This document shows positions 44,172-53,019 of a stretch of DNA of 64,000 nt, in pieces (within the stretch, counting starts at the first letter, position 1; every line of letters starts with the position of its first letter). Under the pieces are notes generated by a model, which had not been told where the DNA came from, made no database searches, and saw only the letters and a list, made by a program, of their open reading frames with translations. Source of the DNA: Bradyrhizobium sp. CCGUVB4N (GTDB lineage Bacteria > Pseudomonadota > Alphaproteobacteria > Rhizobiales > Xanthobacteraceae); NCBI RefSeq assembly GCF_024199945.1, contig NZ_JANADP010000001.1, forward strand, positions 8,308,001 to 8,372,000. Reading direction: 5' to 3'. The position numbers were made by a program, and so were the translations under genes.

Positions 44172-45406
44172 GCCGCAGCGCCCCGCGTCAGCCGTCCCCG
44201 GTTCAGAATGGACTTCGGATCGAAACTGGCGCGGACCCGTTCGCTCAGGGCCGCGACACCCGGCGCTTGCGGATGGAACACGTCGACGCCGCGCCTGACG
44301 TCCTCGGCCGCCCGGATCAGCGTGGCGTGCCCGCCGAATGCATCGGCGCGCTGGCGCACGGCCGGGGCATGCGCGTCGGCCTTCGGCGGCAGCGCCGCCC
44401 AGATCAGCCCGCCGCCCCAATCGTAGATGACGTCGCCGCCGGCCTCGCGCGCCAATTGCGTGCCGAGCGCCGCGCCCGACGCCGGCGGGCAGACGATCCG
44501 CCACACCGGCCAGCCGCCAAGCGCGCCGCTGGCCGCGAACGGCAGCACGTCGCGGATGGTTGCCCACAGTGTCGACGAGGCGGCGTCCTCGACCAGCGTG
44601 GCGGTTCCGAACGGGGCCAGCAATTCGCGCAGCGAACCGGCGCGATGGGCGGCGGAAGCCGTGATGCCCTCGAGCCGCAGCACCGTCAGCGCCTCGCTCT
44701 GGCTGGCGATATCGCCAAGCCCGTCGGTCCTGGCGCGGAAGGCCGATTTCGGCAGATGCGCGGCGGCGGAGACGTCGAAGGGCGAGCCGAGCGCCGCGGT
44801 CATCGCCTTGTTGGCGACGGCGTCGTCCAGCCCGCGCAGCAGCAGCGTCCGCTCGGCTTCGGGCTTCGGCATCACCTTCAGCGTCACTTCCGTCATCACC
44901 GACAGCGTGCCCCAGGAGCCCGCGAGAAGCTTGCAGAGGTCGTAGCCGGTGACGTTCTTCACCACCTTGCCGCCGGTCTTGAAGCTGTCACCGAAACCGG
45001 AGACGGCATGCGCCCCCAGGAGATGGTCGCGCGCCCCGCCGGCCTTGATCCGGCGCGGGCCGGCCAGCCCGGCCGCGATCATGCCGCCGATGGTGCCGAG
45101 CGCCGGTGTGCCGAGCAGCGGCGCGGTGTTGACCGGCTCGAAGGCGAATTGCTGGTTCTTGGCATCGATCAGCGACAGCACGTCGGCCAGCGGCGCGCCG
45201 GCCTGGAGCGTCACGATCAACTCGTTGGGCTCGTAGGAGGTGACCGCATTCAGCGCGGAGACGTCGAGCACGGCGTTGGTCGCCATGGCATGCCCGATGC
45301 TGCGCTTGCTGCCATGACCGATGATCTCGAGCGGCTGCTCATTGGCAATCGCCGCGCGCACCACCTCTTCGACGTCTTTGGCGTCTCTGACCCTGAGCGT
45401 ATCCAC
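44168..45406 (-). CDS. glcE: Glycolate oxidase FAD-binding subunit
   Basis: GlcE is the smaller flavoprotein of the GlcDEF glycolate dehydrogenase. The 412-residue protein has the PCMH-type FAD domain: PLEIIGHGSKRSIGHAM, LIVTLQAGAPLADVLSLIDA, LLGTPALGTIGGMIAAGLAG, and GGKVVKNVTGYDLCKLLAGS with WGTLSVMTEVTLKV. The start appears to be GTG 45406. It follows the ArsR-type gene by 33 bases and overlaps glcF. Its usual neighbour glcD lies 2.6 kb further upstream. Confidence 0.95.
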   Translation of the reverse strand: MDTLRVRDAKDVEEVVRAAIANEQPLEIIGHGSKRSIGHAMATNAVLDVSALNAVTSYEPNELIVTLQAGAPLADVLSLIDAKNQQFAFEPVNTAPLLGTPALGTIGGMIAAGLAGPRRIKAGGARDHLLGAHAVSGFGDSFKTGGKVVKNVTGYDLCKLLAGSWGTLSVMTEVTLKVMPKPEAERTLLLRGLDDAVANKAMTAALGSPFDVSAAAHLPKSAFRARTDGLGDIASQSEALTVLRLEGITASAAHRAGSLRELLAPFGTATLVEDAASSTLWATIRDVLPFAASGALGGWPVWRIVCPPASGAALGTQLAREAGGDVIYDWGGGLIWAALPPKADAHAPAVRQRADAFGGHATLIRAAEDVRRGVDVFHPQAPGVAALSERVRASFDPKSILNRGRLTRGAAA

Positions 45407-45439
45407 GCCTCTAGCGGGTAACGAAATTTGGTCCCAAAA

Positions 45440-46129
45440 TCAAATGCGGATGCCGAACAGGGAGCGGAATGCGTCGAGCCCGCTATCGGTGATCTCGACG
45501 GAGCGCCCTTGCGGCCTGCGGCGGATCCAGTCGCGCTGGAACGCCAGCTCGGCAAGTGCCGCCCCTGCCCGTCCGGCCAGATGCGGCCGGCGTTCGCTCC
45601 AGTCGAGACAGGGCCGGCACAGCACCCGCCGGTGCCGCGCCGACGGGCGGAGATCGAGACCGAAACTGCCGAGGAACGCCGTGCCCGCTGCCGTCAGCTC
45701 GCCGACCTCCTGGTCGAGCACCAGATAGTCGCGCTCCCGCAGCGCGTCTGCGAGGGCGACACCGAGCTCGCCCGCGAGGTGATCGTAGCAAGTCCGGGCT
45801 CGCCGCATCGCGGCATCGATCCGTGCCGGTGGCTGTGAACCTGGCGGACCGGCCGCAGCGACCGTCATCATGCCCTCCAGGATCTGCGCGACCAGCGGCG
45901 TGGCGAGCCGGTAAAACCGCCGCGGCCCCCGCCGCTCGACTTTCAGAAGCGCGTGCTGCACCAGCCGGCCGAGATGCCAGCTCGCCGTCTGCGGCGTGAC
46001 GCCGGCGACCAGCGCCAGCTCACCCGCGGTTTGCGGGCGTCCATCCATCAGTCGCGACAGGATCAGGGCGCGGCCGGGATCGGCGATCAGGGCTGCGAGG
46101 TCAGCAAGTTCACGTGCGATGGTCGGCAT
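45440..46129 (-). CDS. ArsR-type helix-turn-helix regulator
   Basis: The 229-residue protein starts with an ArsR-like winged helix: LIADPGRALILSRLMDGRPQ, TAGELALVAGVTPQTASWHL as the helix-turn-helix, then HALLKVERRGPRRFYRLATP as the wing. The C-terminal half is longer than in classical metal-sensing ArsR proteins and holds cysteines (TCYDHLAG; VLCRPCLDWSERRPHLAG), fitting the larger YczG-like subgroup. It is divergent from a monooxygenase-like gene, with a perfect palindrome between them, and directly upstream of glcE. It probably represses the divergent gene and itself. Confidence 0.85.
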   Translation of the reverse strand: MPTIARELADLAALIADPGRALILSRLMDGRPQTAGELALVAGVTPQTASWHLGRLVQHALLKVERRGPRRFYRLATPLVAQILEGMMTVAAAGPPGSQPPARIDAAMRRARTCYDHLAGELGVALADALRERDYLVLDQEVGELTAAGTAFLGSFGLDLRPSARHRRVLCRPCLDWSERRPHLAGRAGAALAELAFQRDWIRRRPQGRSVEITDSGLDAFRSLFGIRI

Positions 46130-46189
46130 GGCCGGCTCCGGCTTGTGACGAAACCCATTCTGCTTCTGGCACGGGATATCGCCGCAACG

Positions 46190-46207
46190 TTTCGATCATG
46201 ATCGAAA
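46190..46207. promoter_or_regulatory. Perfect 18-bp palindrome, probable ArsR-type operator
   Basis: TTTCGATCATGATCGAAA lies 61 bases upstream of the leftward regulator start and about 100 upstream of the rightward gene. A related half-site (TTCGATCA) follows at 46226. Position and symmetry fit a dimeric ArsR-type repressor controlling both directions. Confidence 0.6.
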
Positions 46208-46308
46208 TGTTCACGACATCGACACTTCGATCACCGGCGAACCCAACCGGCAAGCCGTCGCGACATGGTCGCAGCGATCGCGATCGAGACGAAGCAATGG
46301 AGACACAG

Positions 46309-46797
46309 ATGGAGCGATCGAGACATGCGCGGCCAGCGCCGCGCGCACGTGAAGCGTTCAGCCGTAGGTCAGTGATCCGCGCCTGCGGCACCGTCCTGGC
46401 AATCTATCTCTCGCCCTGGACGGCGGCGCCATCTCAGGCACAAGAGCAAGGAGCAAAGACAATGAACCACTATGCCACACAGAAATCGATCAGCGACGCC
46501 GTCGACGGCGGCGGCCTGCTCGTGGTCGCGCAATGGGAGGCGAAACCGGGCGAGGCGGACAGGATTGCCGCCATCCTCGACCGCTTCCTACCGGAGGCGC
46601 AGCGCGAAGACGGTGTCAAACTGTTCCTGATCTCGCGCGGCAAGGATAATCCGGCGCAGTTCCTGTTCTACGAACTGTTCCGCGACGAGGCGGCATTCAA
46701 GGCGCATCAGGAGAGCGCGCATTTCAAGACCTACATCGCCGGCGAAGCGCTGCCGCTGCTGGCGAAGCGCGAGCGGGCGCAATACACGCTCATGTAG
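46309..46797 (+). CDS. Antibiotic biosynthesis monooxygenase-domain protein
   Basis: From ATG 46309 (GGAGA upstream) the 162-residue protein has a twin-arginine-like leader (SRRSVIRACGTVLAIYLSPW, then an SQAQ cleavage-like end) and a ferredoxin-like ABM domain: LLVVAQWEAKPGEADRIAAI, KLFLISRGKDNPAQFLFYEL and AHQESAHFKTYIAG. ABM proteins oxidise or isomerise aromatic or quinone-like substrates, often without cofactor. A second good start (ATG 46462, AAGGAG upstream) would give a cytoplasmic 112-residue domain. It is divergent from the ArsR-type regulator, so probably its target. Confidence 0.78.
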   Translation: MERSRHARPAPRAREAFSRRSVIRACGTVLAIYLSPWTAAPSQAQEQGAKTMNHYATQKSISDAVDGGGLLVVAQWEAKPGEADRIAAILDRFLPEAQREDGVKLFLISRGKDNPAQFLFYELFRDEAAFKAHQESAHFKTYIAGEALPLLAKRERAQYTLM

Positions 46798-46845
46798 GAA
46801 CGCGCCTGGGCGCCGCGGTTCGATCCGGACCGCGGCGTCGCACGA

Positions 46846-48009
46846 CTAGATGATCGCGCGCAGCGGCGATTTCCGCAGGATCAACCCCGAGACGGCGAGG
46901 CTGCCGATCCCCGCCAGCATCGTCAGCAGCAGCGCCTTCGTGAGTGCGAACAGCGGCAGCGCGTGCAGGAGCAGGGCGAAGCCGATCAGGATCGGCGGGT
47001 GGATCAGATAGACGCCGAAGGCGTTGTCCGAGAGCCATCTCGCGACCGGGCCCTGCGCGTCGAAACGGCGGCGATAGACGGCCAGCATCAACAGCCCCAT
47101 GCCGACGCAGACCAGCGCCTCCCACAGGCACTTCCCGGCACTGACAAGGTTGAAGCCACCGCCATAGAGCGCCGTGTCGCCGTGCAGGCCGCCACCGAAC
47201 AGCACAAGCGCCGCGAACAACGGTGCGGAAAGAGATAGCGCGAGCAGTCCCCAGCGGATGCAGGAGCGTTCGGCGACGCCCAGCATCCAATTGCCGCGAT
47301 AGCCGAGGCTGCCGGCCGCGAACATGAGCACATATTGCGGGATGTCGCCGGGGTGAACGTTGAGCACGGAGGCATCGGCGCGGATCGCAATGCGGATGGC
47401 GAAGGTGGTCGCCGCCATAGCCGCAACGAACAGGACGATTCCCCAGCCGCGCAGCGCCAGTTGCGGTTCGCGCCATCCGGCCCGGCGGATCAGGCCGTAG
47501 AGCAGCGAGACCAGCAGCAGCACCGCGCAGAACCACATCGGTCCCGTCTCGGAGAGCCACTCGCCATCTTTCAGATGGATCAGCCATTGATGCCCGAAGC
47601 CGCCCTTGCCCCAGGTCCAGGACAGGAAATACTGCGTCAGCGGACCGATCACCAACATGTAGAGCAAGGTCGGCAGGCCGAGCCTGATCAGCCGGTCACG
47701 CGCAAATCTGGAGAACCCCTTCCGATCGAAGGCACCGGCGGCGAAATAACCGGCGATGAAGAACAGCGCCGCCATGAAGAAGGCCTGAAGGAAGCTCTGA
47801 TAGATACCGAAGAACAGCGCCGTGCCGAAGCCGGTCTCCTTCCGATCGACATAGTACCAATTGCCGAATGGGCTGTAGGTGTCGGCCGCATGCATGCTCA
47901 GCACGAGAATGATCATCGACCAGCGGATGTTGTCGATGAACAGAAGGCGCGATGTCACCGCCGGCCTGGCCGGAGCTTCTTCCGTAGCCCCCATGAGAAC
48001 GTCGGCCAT
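46846..48009 (-). CDS. Acyltransferase family membrane protein
   Basis: The 387-residue protein belongs to Acyltransferase_3 (OpgC/NodX-like), integral membrane enzymes that O-acylate extracytoplasmic sugars: RLLFIDNIRWSMIILVLSMH with the catalytic-type His, then about ten helices with FGIYQSFLQAFFMAALFFIA, GPMWFCAVLLLVSLLYGLI and a C-terminal DNAFGVYLIHPPILIGFALL. The substrate is unknown. It begins 27 bases after the glcD stop on the same strand and may be read through from glcD. It lies inside the split glycolate oxidase locus. Confidence 0.85.
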   Translation of the reverse strand: MADVLMGATEEAPARPAVTSRLLFIDNIRWSMIILVLSMHAADTYSPFGNWYYVDRKETGFGTALFFGIYQSFLQAFFMAALFFIAGYFAAGAFDRKGFSRFARDRLIRLGLPTLLYMLVIGPLTQYFLSWTWGKGGFGHQWLIHLKDGEWLSETGPMWFCAVLLLVSLLYGLIRRAGWREPQLALRGWGIVLFVAAMAATTFAIRIAIRADASVLNVHPGDIPQYVLMFAAGSLGYRGNWMLGVAERSCIRWGLLALSLSAPLFAALVLFGGGLHGDTALYGGGFNLVSAGKCLWEALVCVGMGLLMLAVYRRRFDAQGPVARWLSDNAFGVYLIHPPILIGFALLLHALPLFALTKALLLTMLAGIGSLAVSGLILRKSPLRAII

Positions 48010-48036
48010 GCCGCCACCGCGCCGGATCTTCGGCCG

Positions 48037-49530
48037 TCAGAACCGCGGAATATCCGGGAACGCCACCTTGCCGGCGTGCACATGCATGCGGCCCAGCTCG
48101 GCGCAGCGGTGCAGGGTCGGAAACACCTTTCCGGGATTGAGCAGGCCCTGCGAGTCGAAGGCGCATTTCAATCGCTGCTGCTGGTTGAGGTCGATCTCGG
48201 TGAACATGTCCGGCATCAGATCGCGCTTCTCGATGCCGACGCCGTGCTCACCGGTGAGCACGCCGCCAAATTCGACGCAGGCGCGCAGGATGTCGGCGCC
48301 GAAGGCTTCGGCGCGCTCGATCTCGCCGGGCTTGTTGGCATCGTAAAGGATGAGCGGATGCAGATTGCCGTCACCGGCGTGGAACACGTTGGCGCAGCCG
48401 AGCTGGTATTTTTCCGAGAGCTCGCGAATTCGGGCGAGCGCCTTCGGCAGCGCGCCGCGCGGGATGGTGCCGTCCATGCAGAGATAGTCGGGCGAAATGC
48501 GACCCACTGCGGGGAACGCGGCCTTGCGGCCGGCCCAGAACAGATTGCGCTCGGCCTCCGAGGTCGAGATCTGGCAGCTGGTGGAGCCGCAGCCGTTGGC
48601 GATGGTCTCGACGCGCGTGATCAGCTCGTCGACCTCGATCTTGGGACCGTCGAGCTCGATGATGAGCAGCGCTTCGACGTCGAGCGGATAGCCCGCATGG
48701 ACGAAGGCCTCAGCGGCGTGGATCGCCGGCTTGTCCATCATCTCCATCCCGCCGGGAATGATGCCGGCCCCGATGATGCGCGCCACGCATTCGCCGGCTG
48801 CCTCGACCTCTGCGAAGCCCACCATCAGCGCGCGCGCCGTCTCCGGCTTCTGCAGGATGCGCACCGTGATCTCGGTGATGACGCCGAGCAGTCCCTCGGA
48901 GCCCGTGATGACGCCCATGAGATCGTAACCCGAGTTCTCGCACCCCTTGCCGCCGATGCGCAAAATCTCGCCGCTCATCAGGACAATCTCGCAACCGAGC
49001 ACGTTGTTGGTGGTCATGCCGTATTTCAGGCAATGCACCCCGCCGGAATTCTCCGCGACATTGCCGCCAATCGAGCAGGCGATCTGCGAGGACGGGTCGG
49101 GCGCGTAATAGAAGCCCTCATGCGCGACCGCCTGGCTGATCGCGAGATTGGTGACGCCGGGCTCGGTGACGACGACGCGGTTCTCGAAATCGATCTCTCG
49201 GATGCGCTTGAACTTGCCGAGGCCCAGCAGCACGCCGTCCTCCAGCGGCAGCGCGCCGCCGGATAGCGAGGTGCCGGAGCCGCGTGGCACCACCTTGATG
49301 CCCTGGGCGGCACAATATTTCAGGACGAGCGAGACCTGCTCGGTGGTGTCGGGCAGCACCACGACCATCGGTGGTTGCCGATAGGCGGTCAGCCCATCCG
49401 ATTCATAGGCCCGCATCTCGGCAGGCGTATCGATCACACCCTCGCCCGGCACGATTGCGCGCAATGCAGCAACGATCTCCGCGCGGCGCGCGAGCACCGC
49501 CTGGTCGCTCGCAGGCATCATGATGGCCAT
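48037..49530 (-). CDS. glcD: Glycolate oxidase catalytic flavin subunit
   Basis: GlcD oxidises glycolate (and D-lactate) to glyoxylate (or pyruvate). The 497-residue protein has the FAD_binding_4 domain (PRGSGTSLSGGALPLEDGVL, SIGGNVAENSGGVHCLKYGM, GVITGSEGLLGVITEITVRI) and the C-terminal oxidase domain with NVFHAGDGNLHPLILYD and VLTGEHGVGIEKRDLM, including the conserved catalytic-region His residues. ATG 49530 is preferred; the long upstream extension of the frame has no support. It is separated from glcE-glcF by three unrelated genes but presumably forms the same complex. Confidence 0.96.
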   Translation of the reverse strand: MAIMMPASDQAVLARRAEIVAALRAIVPGEGVIDTPAEMRAYESDGLTAYRQPPMVVVLPDTTEQVSLVLKYCAAQGIKVVPRGSGTSLSGGALPLEDGVLLGLGKFKRIREIDFENRVVVTEPGVTNLAISQAVAHEGFYYAPDPSSQIACSIGGNVAENSGGVHCLKYGMTTNNVLGCEIVLMSGEILRIGGKGCENSGYDLMGVITGSEGLLGVITEITVRILQKPETARALMVGFAEVEAAGECVARIIGAGIIPGGMEMMDKPAIHAAEAFVHAGYPLDVEALLIIELDGPKIEVDELITRVETIANGCGSTSCQISTSEAERNLFWAGRKAAFPAVGRISPDYLCMDGTIPRGALPKALARIRELSEKYQLGCANVFHAGDGNLHPLILYDANKPGEIERAEAFGADILRACVEFGGVLTGEHGVGIEKRDLMPDMFTEIDLNQQQRLKCAFDSQGLLNPGKVFPTLHRCAELGRMHVHAGKVAFPDIPRF

Positions 49531-49786
49531 ATCAAACCCTTCATGGCATATCCTTCCGCACGTCAATTTATCACGACAAATCAACCACGTCCGCGGCGGT
49601 TTGGGTAGGCCGTCCGAAAGTCGGAGCCACGATCCGCGGCGAGTTCGCTCTGGGACAAGTAGGCAGCCATGAAACCTGTCATGGTTTCGTGGCTTGTCCA
49701 AGCCGAGCGGGCCGTGCCAAAACCGGCAGGGTTCGACGACCGCCGACCAAATAAGACCCCACCGGGAAAGAGACGAAGAGCACCCT

Positions 49787-50182
49787 ATGAAAAAACTGAC
49801 TTTTGGCGCGCTGATGATCCTCACCGTCACTGCCACGGCCACCAGCGCGATGGCGCAGGACGCTGCGGCCGGCAAATCGTCGTTCAACAAGTGCCTGGCC
49901 TGCCACGCGATCGGCGAAGGCGCCAAGAACAAGGTCGGCCCCGAGCTCAACGGTCTCGACGGCCGCAAGTCCGGCACCGCGCCCGACTACAATTACTCGG
50001 ATGCGAACAAGAATTCCGGCATCACCTGGAACGAGGCGCAGTTCAAGGAATACATCAAGGATCCGAAGGCGAAGATCCCCGGCACCAAGATGGCGTTCGC
50101 CGGCATCAAGAACGAGACCGAGATCAACAATCTCTGGACCTATGTGTCGCAGTTCGACAAGGACGGGAAGATCAAGCAGTAA
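49787..50182 (+). CDS. Periplasmic class I cytochrome c
   Basis: The 131-residue protein has a signal peptide (FGALMILTVTATATSAMA), one haem site CLACH (Cys36-His40) and the axial Met in IPGTKMAF (Met102), the arrangement of soluble cytochrome c2/c550. The AGKSSFNKCLACH start and the LWTYVSQFD end helix are canonical. It would shuttle electrons between the bc1 complex and an oxidase or nitrite/nitrous-oxide reductase. ATG 49787 follows a GGGAAAGAGACGAAG stretch. Monocistronic; a long inverted repeat follows the stop. Confidence 0.93.
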   Translation: MKKLTFGALMILTVTATATSAMAQDAAAGKSSFNKCLACHAIGEGAKNKVGPELNGLDGRKSGTAPDYNYSDANKNSGITWNEAQFKEYIKDPKAKIPGTKMAFAGIKNETEINNLWTYVSQFDKDGKIKQ

Positions 50183-50199
50183 GCGAAAAAGCGGCGGCC

Positions 50200-50238
50200 G
50201 TGAGAACTTCGGTTTTGAATCAGAACTGAAGTTCTCAC
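50200..50238 (+). terminator. Inverted repeat after the cytochrome c gene
   Basis: Perfect 11-bp arms GTGAGAACTTC and GAAGTTCTCAC around a 17-base loop, 18 bases after the stop. No T-run follows, so it may be a weak terminator, an mRNA-stabilising hairpin or a protein site. Confidence 0.5.
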
Positions 50239-50299
50239 GTCTTGTTTGGATGCGCTTTCTTCAAGCGAACCGGTATCAACTTCTTCGCTCGAAAATGCT

Positions 50300-51283
50300 T
50301 TAGTCTGCCGCCGCCTGCGCGGGGACGATCTTCCCGATCATGGTCTCGATCTCCGTCTTCACGAGATCCGGTACCGCGTTCTGCACCATGTGGCCGAGAT
50401 CGGGCAGCACGATCAGCTTTGCATTTGACACCGTCGCCGCGAACGGGCGGGCGTGGATGTCAGTCTTCACCGTCTTGTCGGGCTCGCCGGCGATGATCGT
50501 AACCGGCACACGGATCTCGCCGTAGCGGGCGACTTGTGCGGCGACGGCCTGCTTCAGCGTCACCAGATCATAGGCATTGGCGATGAATTCGCGCGGACGC
50601 AGCAGCAGCGGCGTCGCCGACTCCTTCATAAAGCCATCCGGCATCGTCTGCGGCAGGAAGACATTGCGCGCGCCGGAGTCGGCGACGAAATAGCCGAGCG
50701 GCAGCGTGATGGTGTAGGCGAGCAGCGGACCGATCACCGGCGTTGCGATGATCTCGTTGTAGCGGCCGACGCCGCCGCGCCAGGGATGGGTCACCGGCGC
50801 CAGCATCACGAGGCCGGCAACGCGGCTCGAATGATCGAGCGCCAGCCGTGCGCCGAGCGCGCCGCTCCAGGAGTGCACGACGAAGACGGCACGATCGACG
50901 CCGAGTTTGGCCAGGGCCTCATCAATCATCCGCGCCTGAATCGCGGGCGTGGAATCCTCCAGCCGTGCGCGCGTGCTCCAGCCATGGCCGGGGCGGTCGA
51001 TCAGGATGACGCGATGCTGCTTCGCCAGGAGGTCGCCGAGCGGATGCCGCATCACTTCGAGATTGGAGCTCGCGCCATGCAGCATCACGATCGGCAGGCC
51101 GCCATCGCGCGGGCCGATGTCGACGACGTGGAGCACGGCACCTTCGACTTCGATCATCCGGCCCTGCGGTGGAAAGGCGCGCTGCACGGCCACGACGCCG
51201 GCCTGCGTGACCAGCGCCAGCAGCACCAGCGCCGTCACGGCTGACATCACAATCATGAAGAGAGTCCGGGCAATCCAGGGCAC
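50300..51283 (-). CDS. Alpha/beta hydrolase, membrane-anchored
   Basis: The 327-residue protein has an N-terminal hydrophobic anchor (MIVMSAVTALVLLALVTQAG) and a complete α/β-hydrolase core: VMLHGASSNLEV (oxyanion), DRPGHGWS, the nucleophile elbow VVHSWSGALGARLALDH, an acid in IIAGEPDKTVKTD and the C-terminal His in VLPDLGHMVQ. It resembles haloalkane-dehalogenase/epoxide-hydrolase relatives and lysophospholipase-like enzymes; the substrate is unknown. GTG start at 51283; ATG at residue 10 is an alternative. Confidence 0.82.
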   Translation of the reverse strand: MPWIARTLFMIVMSAVTALVLLALVTQAGVVAVQRAFPPQGRMIEVEGAVLHVVDIGPRDGGLPIVMLHGASSNLEVMRHPLGDLLAKQHRVILIDRPGHGWSTRARLEDSTPAIQARMIDEALAKLGVDRAVFVVHSWSGALGARLALDHSSRVAGLVMLAPVTHPWRGGVGRYNEIIATPVIGPLLAYTITLPLGYFVADSGARNVFLPQTMPDGFMKESATPLLLRPREFIANAYDLVTLKQAVAAQVARYGEIRVPVTIIAGEPDKTVKTDIHARPFAATVSNAKLIVLPDLGHMVQNAVPDLVKTEIETMIGKIVPAQAAAD

Positions 51284-51586
51284 ATCGCAGTTACGGGGTT
51301 AGACAGTCGGCAGTTTCGCTCAAGGAGGCGCAGCGCTTCCACCGGAAATGCCGCCCTGTGGATATGTGCATAATTGCGGAGCCAAAAACCTCAATGGAAT
51401 CAATCGTTATGGGTGGTACCCCGTAAGCTCCGGACCAGCTTCATGTAGTCGTCATCGCAGCTTCCTTATAATCGCCACGGTCGGTTCCGCCATCTAGACG
51501 CGGATGGGCGCCGATCCCTCCTCGCAGCCCCAGAGGATGCGGGAAAGACCGGCAGGATTGTCCTGGTTTGAACCGGAGGATTTTCG
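51284..51586. other. Intergenic stretch, no gene seen
   Basis: This 303-base divergent gap between the hydrolase and the small protein gene is moderately AT-rich in its middle. I see no open frame with a ribosome-binding site and no clear operator. Confidence 0.4.
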
Positions 51587-51769
51587 ATGAGCCTGAGATC
51601 GAACGATACCGCAATCGACGAGATCGTCGCGAGCTGCAACGGCGACCTGCGCGGTGCCGTGCGGGCGCTGCTCCTGATCAACGAGCATCTCGAAATGGAG
51701 CTCGCAAAGGCGTATGCCGCAGCCGCCGATCGCGGCCTCGCGGAGCGCGGTACCAGCGTCCTGCACTAG
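51587..51769 (+). CDS. Small conserved hypothetical protein (60 aa)
   Basis: The product is a short helical protein, SNDTAIDEIVASCNGDLRGA, VRALLLINEHLEMELAKAYA, then an A/D/R-rich end. GGAGG precedes the ATG at ideal distance. Similar small proteins appear in Bradyrhizobium, often near oxidoreductase or stress genes. The first half resembles a UBA-like helical pair (NGDLRGAVRALLLINE). No function can be given. Confidence 0.65.
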   Translation: MSLRSNDTAIDEIVASCNGDLRGAVRALLLINEHLEMELAKAYAAAADRGLAERGTSVLH

Positions 51770-51825
51770 GCCGCAACCGGCCTCCGTTCACAGGATGAGC
51801 GCCGTCCCGCGTAACGCCGCTGCGC

Positions 51826-53019
51826 TCAGCCCGCCATCGCCGCAGGTGACGGCATCTGTTGCCCCACCAGGAACGCCGTGACCTCGTTCCCGAAGGTCTT
51901 GAGCGCTGCGCCGATGGCTTGGTGCATATCGAGATATTTGTAGGAGCCGAGCCGGCCGCCGAAGATGATGTTCGGACGCTTCTCCATCATCATGCGGTAG
52001 CCGGACAGGATGGCCCGGTCGGCGGCGGTGTTGATCGGGTAGTAGGGCTCGTCGTCGCGGCCGGCGAAGCGGGAATATTCGCGATAGATCGTGGTCTTCG
52101 GCTCCCGATAGTCGCGCTCGGGATGCAGATGCCTGAATTCGTGGATCCGGGTGAACGGCACGTCCGCGTCGGCGTAGTTGATCACCGAAGTGCCCTGGAA
52201 GTCGGCGACGTCATGCACCTCGCGCGCGAAGTCGACGGTGCGCCAACCGAGCTCGCCGCAGCGATAGCGGAAGAAGCGGTCGATCGGCCCGGTATAGATC
52301 ACGAGCTGGTCGGGGCGGATCTGGTCCTCAATATCGAAATAATCGACGCCGAGATGAAGCTCGATATTCGCTGAGTTGAGCATGCGCTGGAAGATCGCGG
52401 TGTAGCCGTCGACCGGCATGCCTTCGTAGCGGTCGGCGAAGTAGCGGTCATCGAAATTGAGCCGCACCGGCAGGCGGCCGATGATGTCGGCCGAGAGCTC
52501 GCTCGGCTCGGTCTGCCACTGTTTCTGCGTATAGCCGCGGATGAGAAGCTCGTAGAGCGTACGGCCGACGGAGGCGATCGCCTTGTCCTCCAGGTTTTGC
52601 GCGGCGCTCGCGCCACAGGCGTGAACGTGAGCGTCGGCCTCGGCCGCAATCAGGAGCCTCGCCTCTTGCGGCGTCATCGCACGGCCAAACGCGGCCGAGA
52701 TGGTCGCGAGATTGATCGGCATGGAATAGAGCCGCCCGCGCGCCACCGTGAAGACGCGATGTCGGTAGCTGGTGAATTCGGTGAAGCGCTGAAGGTAGCG
52801 CCAGACCGTTTCCGAGTTGGTGTGAAAGATGTGCGTGCCGTAGCGATGCACCTCGATGCCGCTGTCGGGATCGATCTCGGAATAGGCGTTGCCGCCGATA
52901 TGGGCGCGCCGGTCGAGCACGCAGACCTTCCGCCCGAGCTCGTTTGCGACCCGCTCGGCGATGGTCATGCCGAAGAATCCGGCGCCCACAACCACGACAT
53001 CGAAGCCATCAAGCTGCAT
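51826..53019 (-). CDS. glf: UDP-galactopyranose mutase
   Basis: Glf converts UDP-galactopyranose to UDP-galactofuranose, the donor for galactofuranose in surface polysaccharides, using reduced FAD. The 397-residue protein has the dinucleotide-binding motif DVVVVGAGFFGMTIAERVAN, RRAHIGGNAYSEIDPDSGIE, VHRYGTHIFHTNSETVWRYL, GYTQKQWQTEPSELSADIIG and the C-terminal FGGRLGSYKYLDMHQAIGAA. ATG 53019 has GTAGGGAA upstream. It is divergent from a glycosyltransferase-like gene, which may use or modify the galactofuranose product. Confidence 0.95.
   Translation of the reverse strand: MQLDGFDVVVVGAGFFGMTIAERVANELGRKVCVLDRRAHIGGNAYSEIDPDSGIEVHRYGTHIFHTNSETVWRYLQRFTEFTSYRHRVFTVARGRLYSMPINLATISAAFGRAMTPQEARLLIAAEADAHVHACGASAAQNLEDKAIASVGRTLYELLIRGYTQKQWQTEPSELSADIIGRLPVRLNFDDRYFADRYEGMPVDGYTAIFQRMLNSANIELHLGVDYFDIEDQIRPDQLVIYTGPIDRFFRYRCGELGWRTVDFAREVHDVADFQGTSVINYADADVPFTRIHEFRHLHPERDYREPKTTIYREYSRFAGRDDEPYYPINTAADRAILSGYRMMMEKRPNIIFGGRLGSYKYLDMHQAIGAALKTFGNEVTAFLVGQQMPSPAAMAG

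Noticed and set aside
42849..44567. GlcF read as a 572-residue protein with an N-terminal extension
   Set aside because: The extra residues are glcE read out of frame; ATG 44171 overlaps the glcE stop, as normal in this operon.
47335..49266. A 643-codon plus-strand frame across the acyltransferase and glcD
   Set aside because: It spans two well-supported opposite-strand genes and has the usual composition of a shadow frame.
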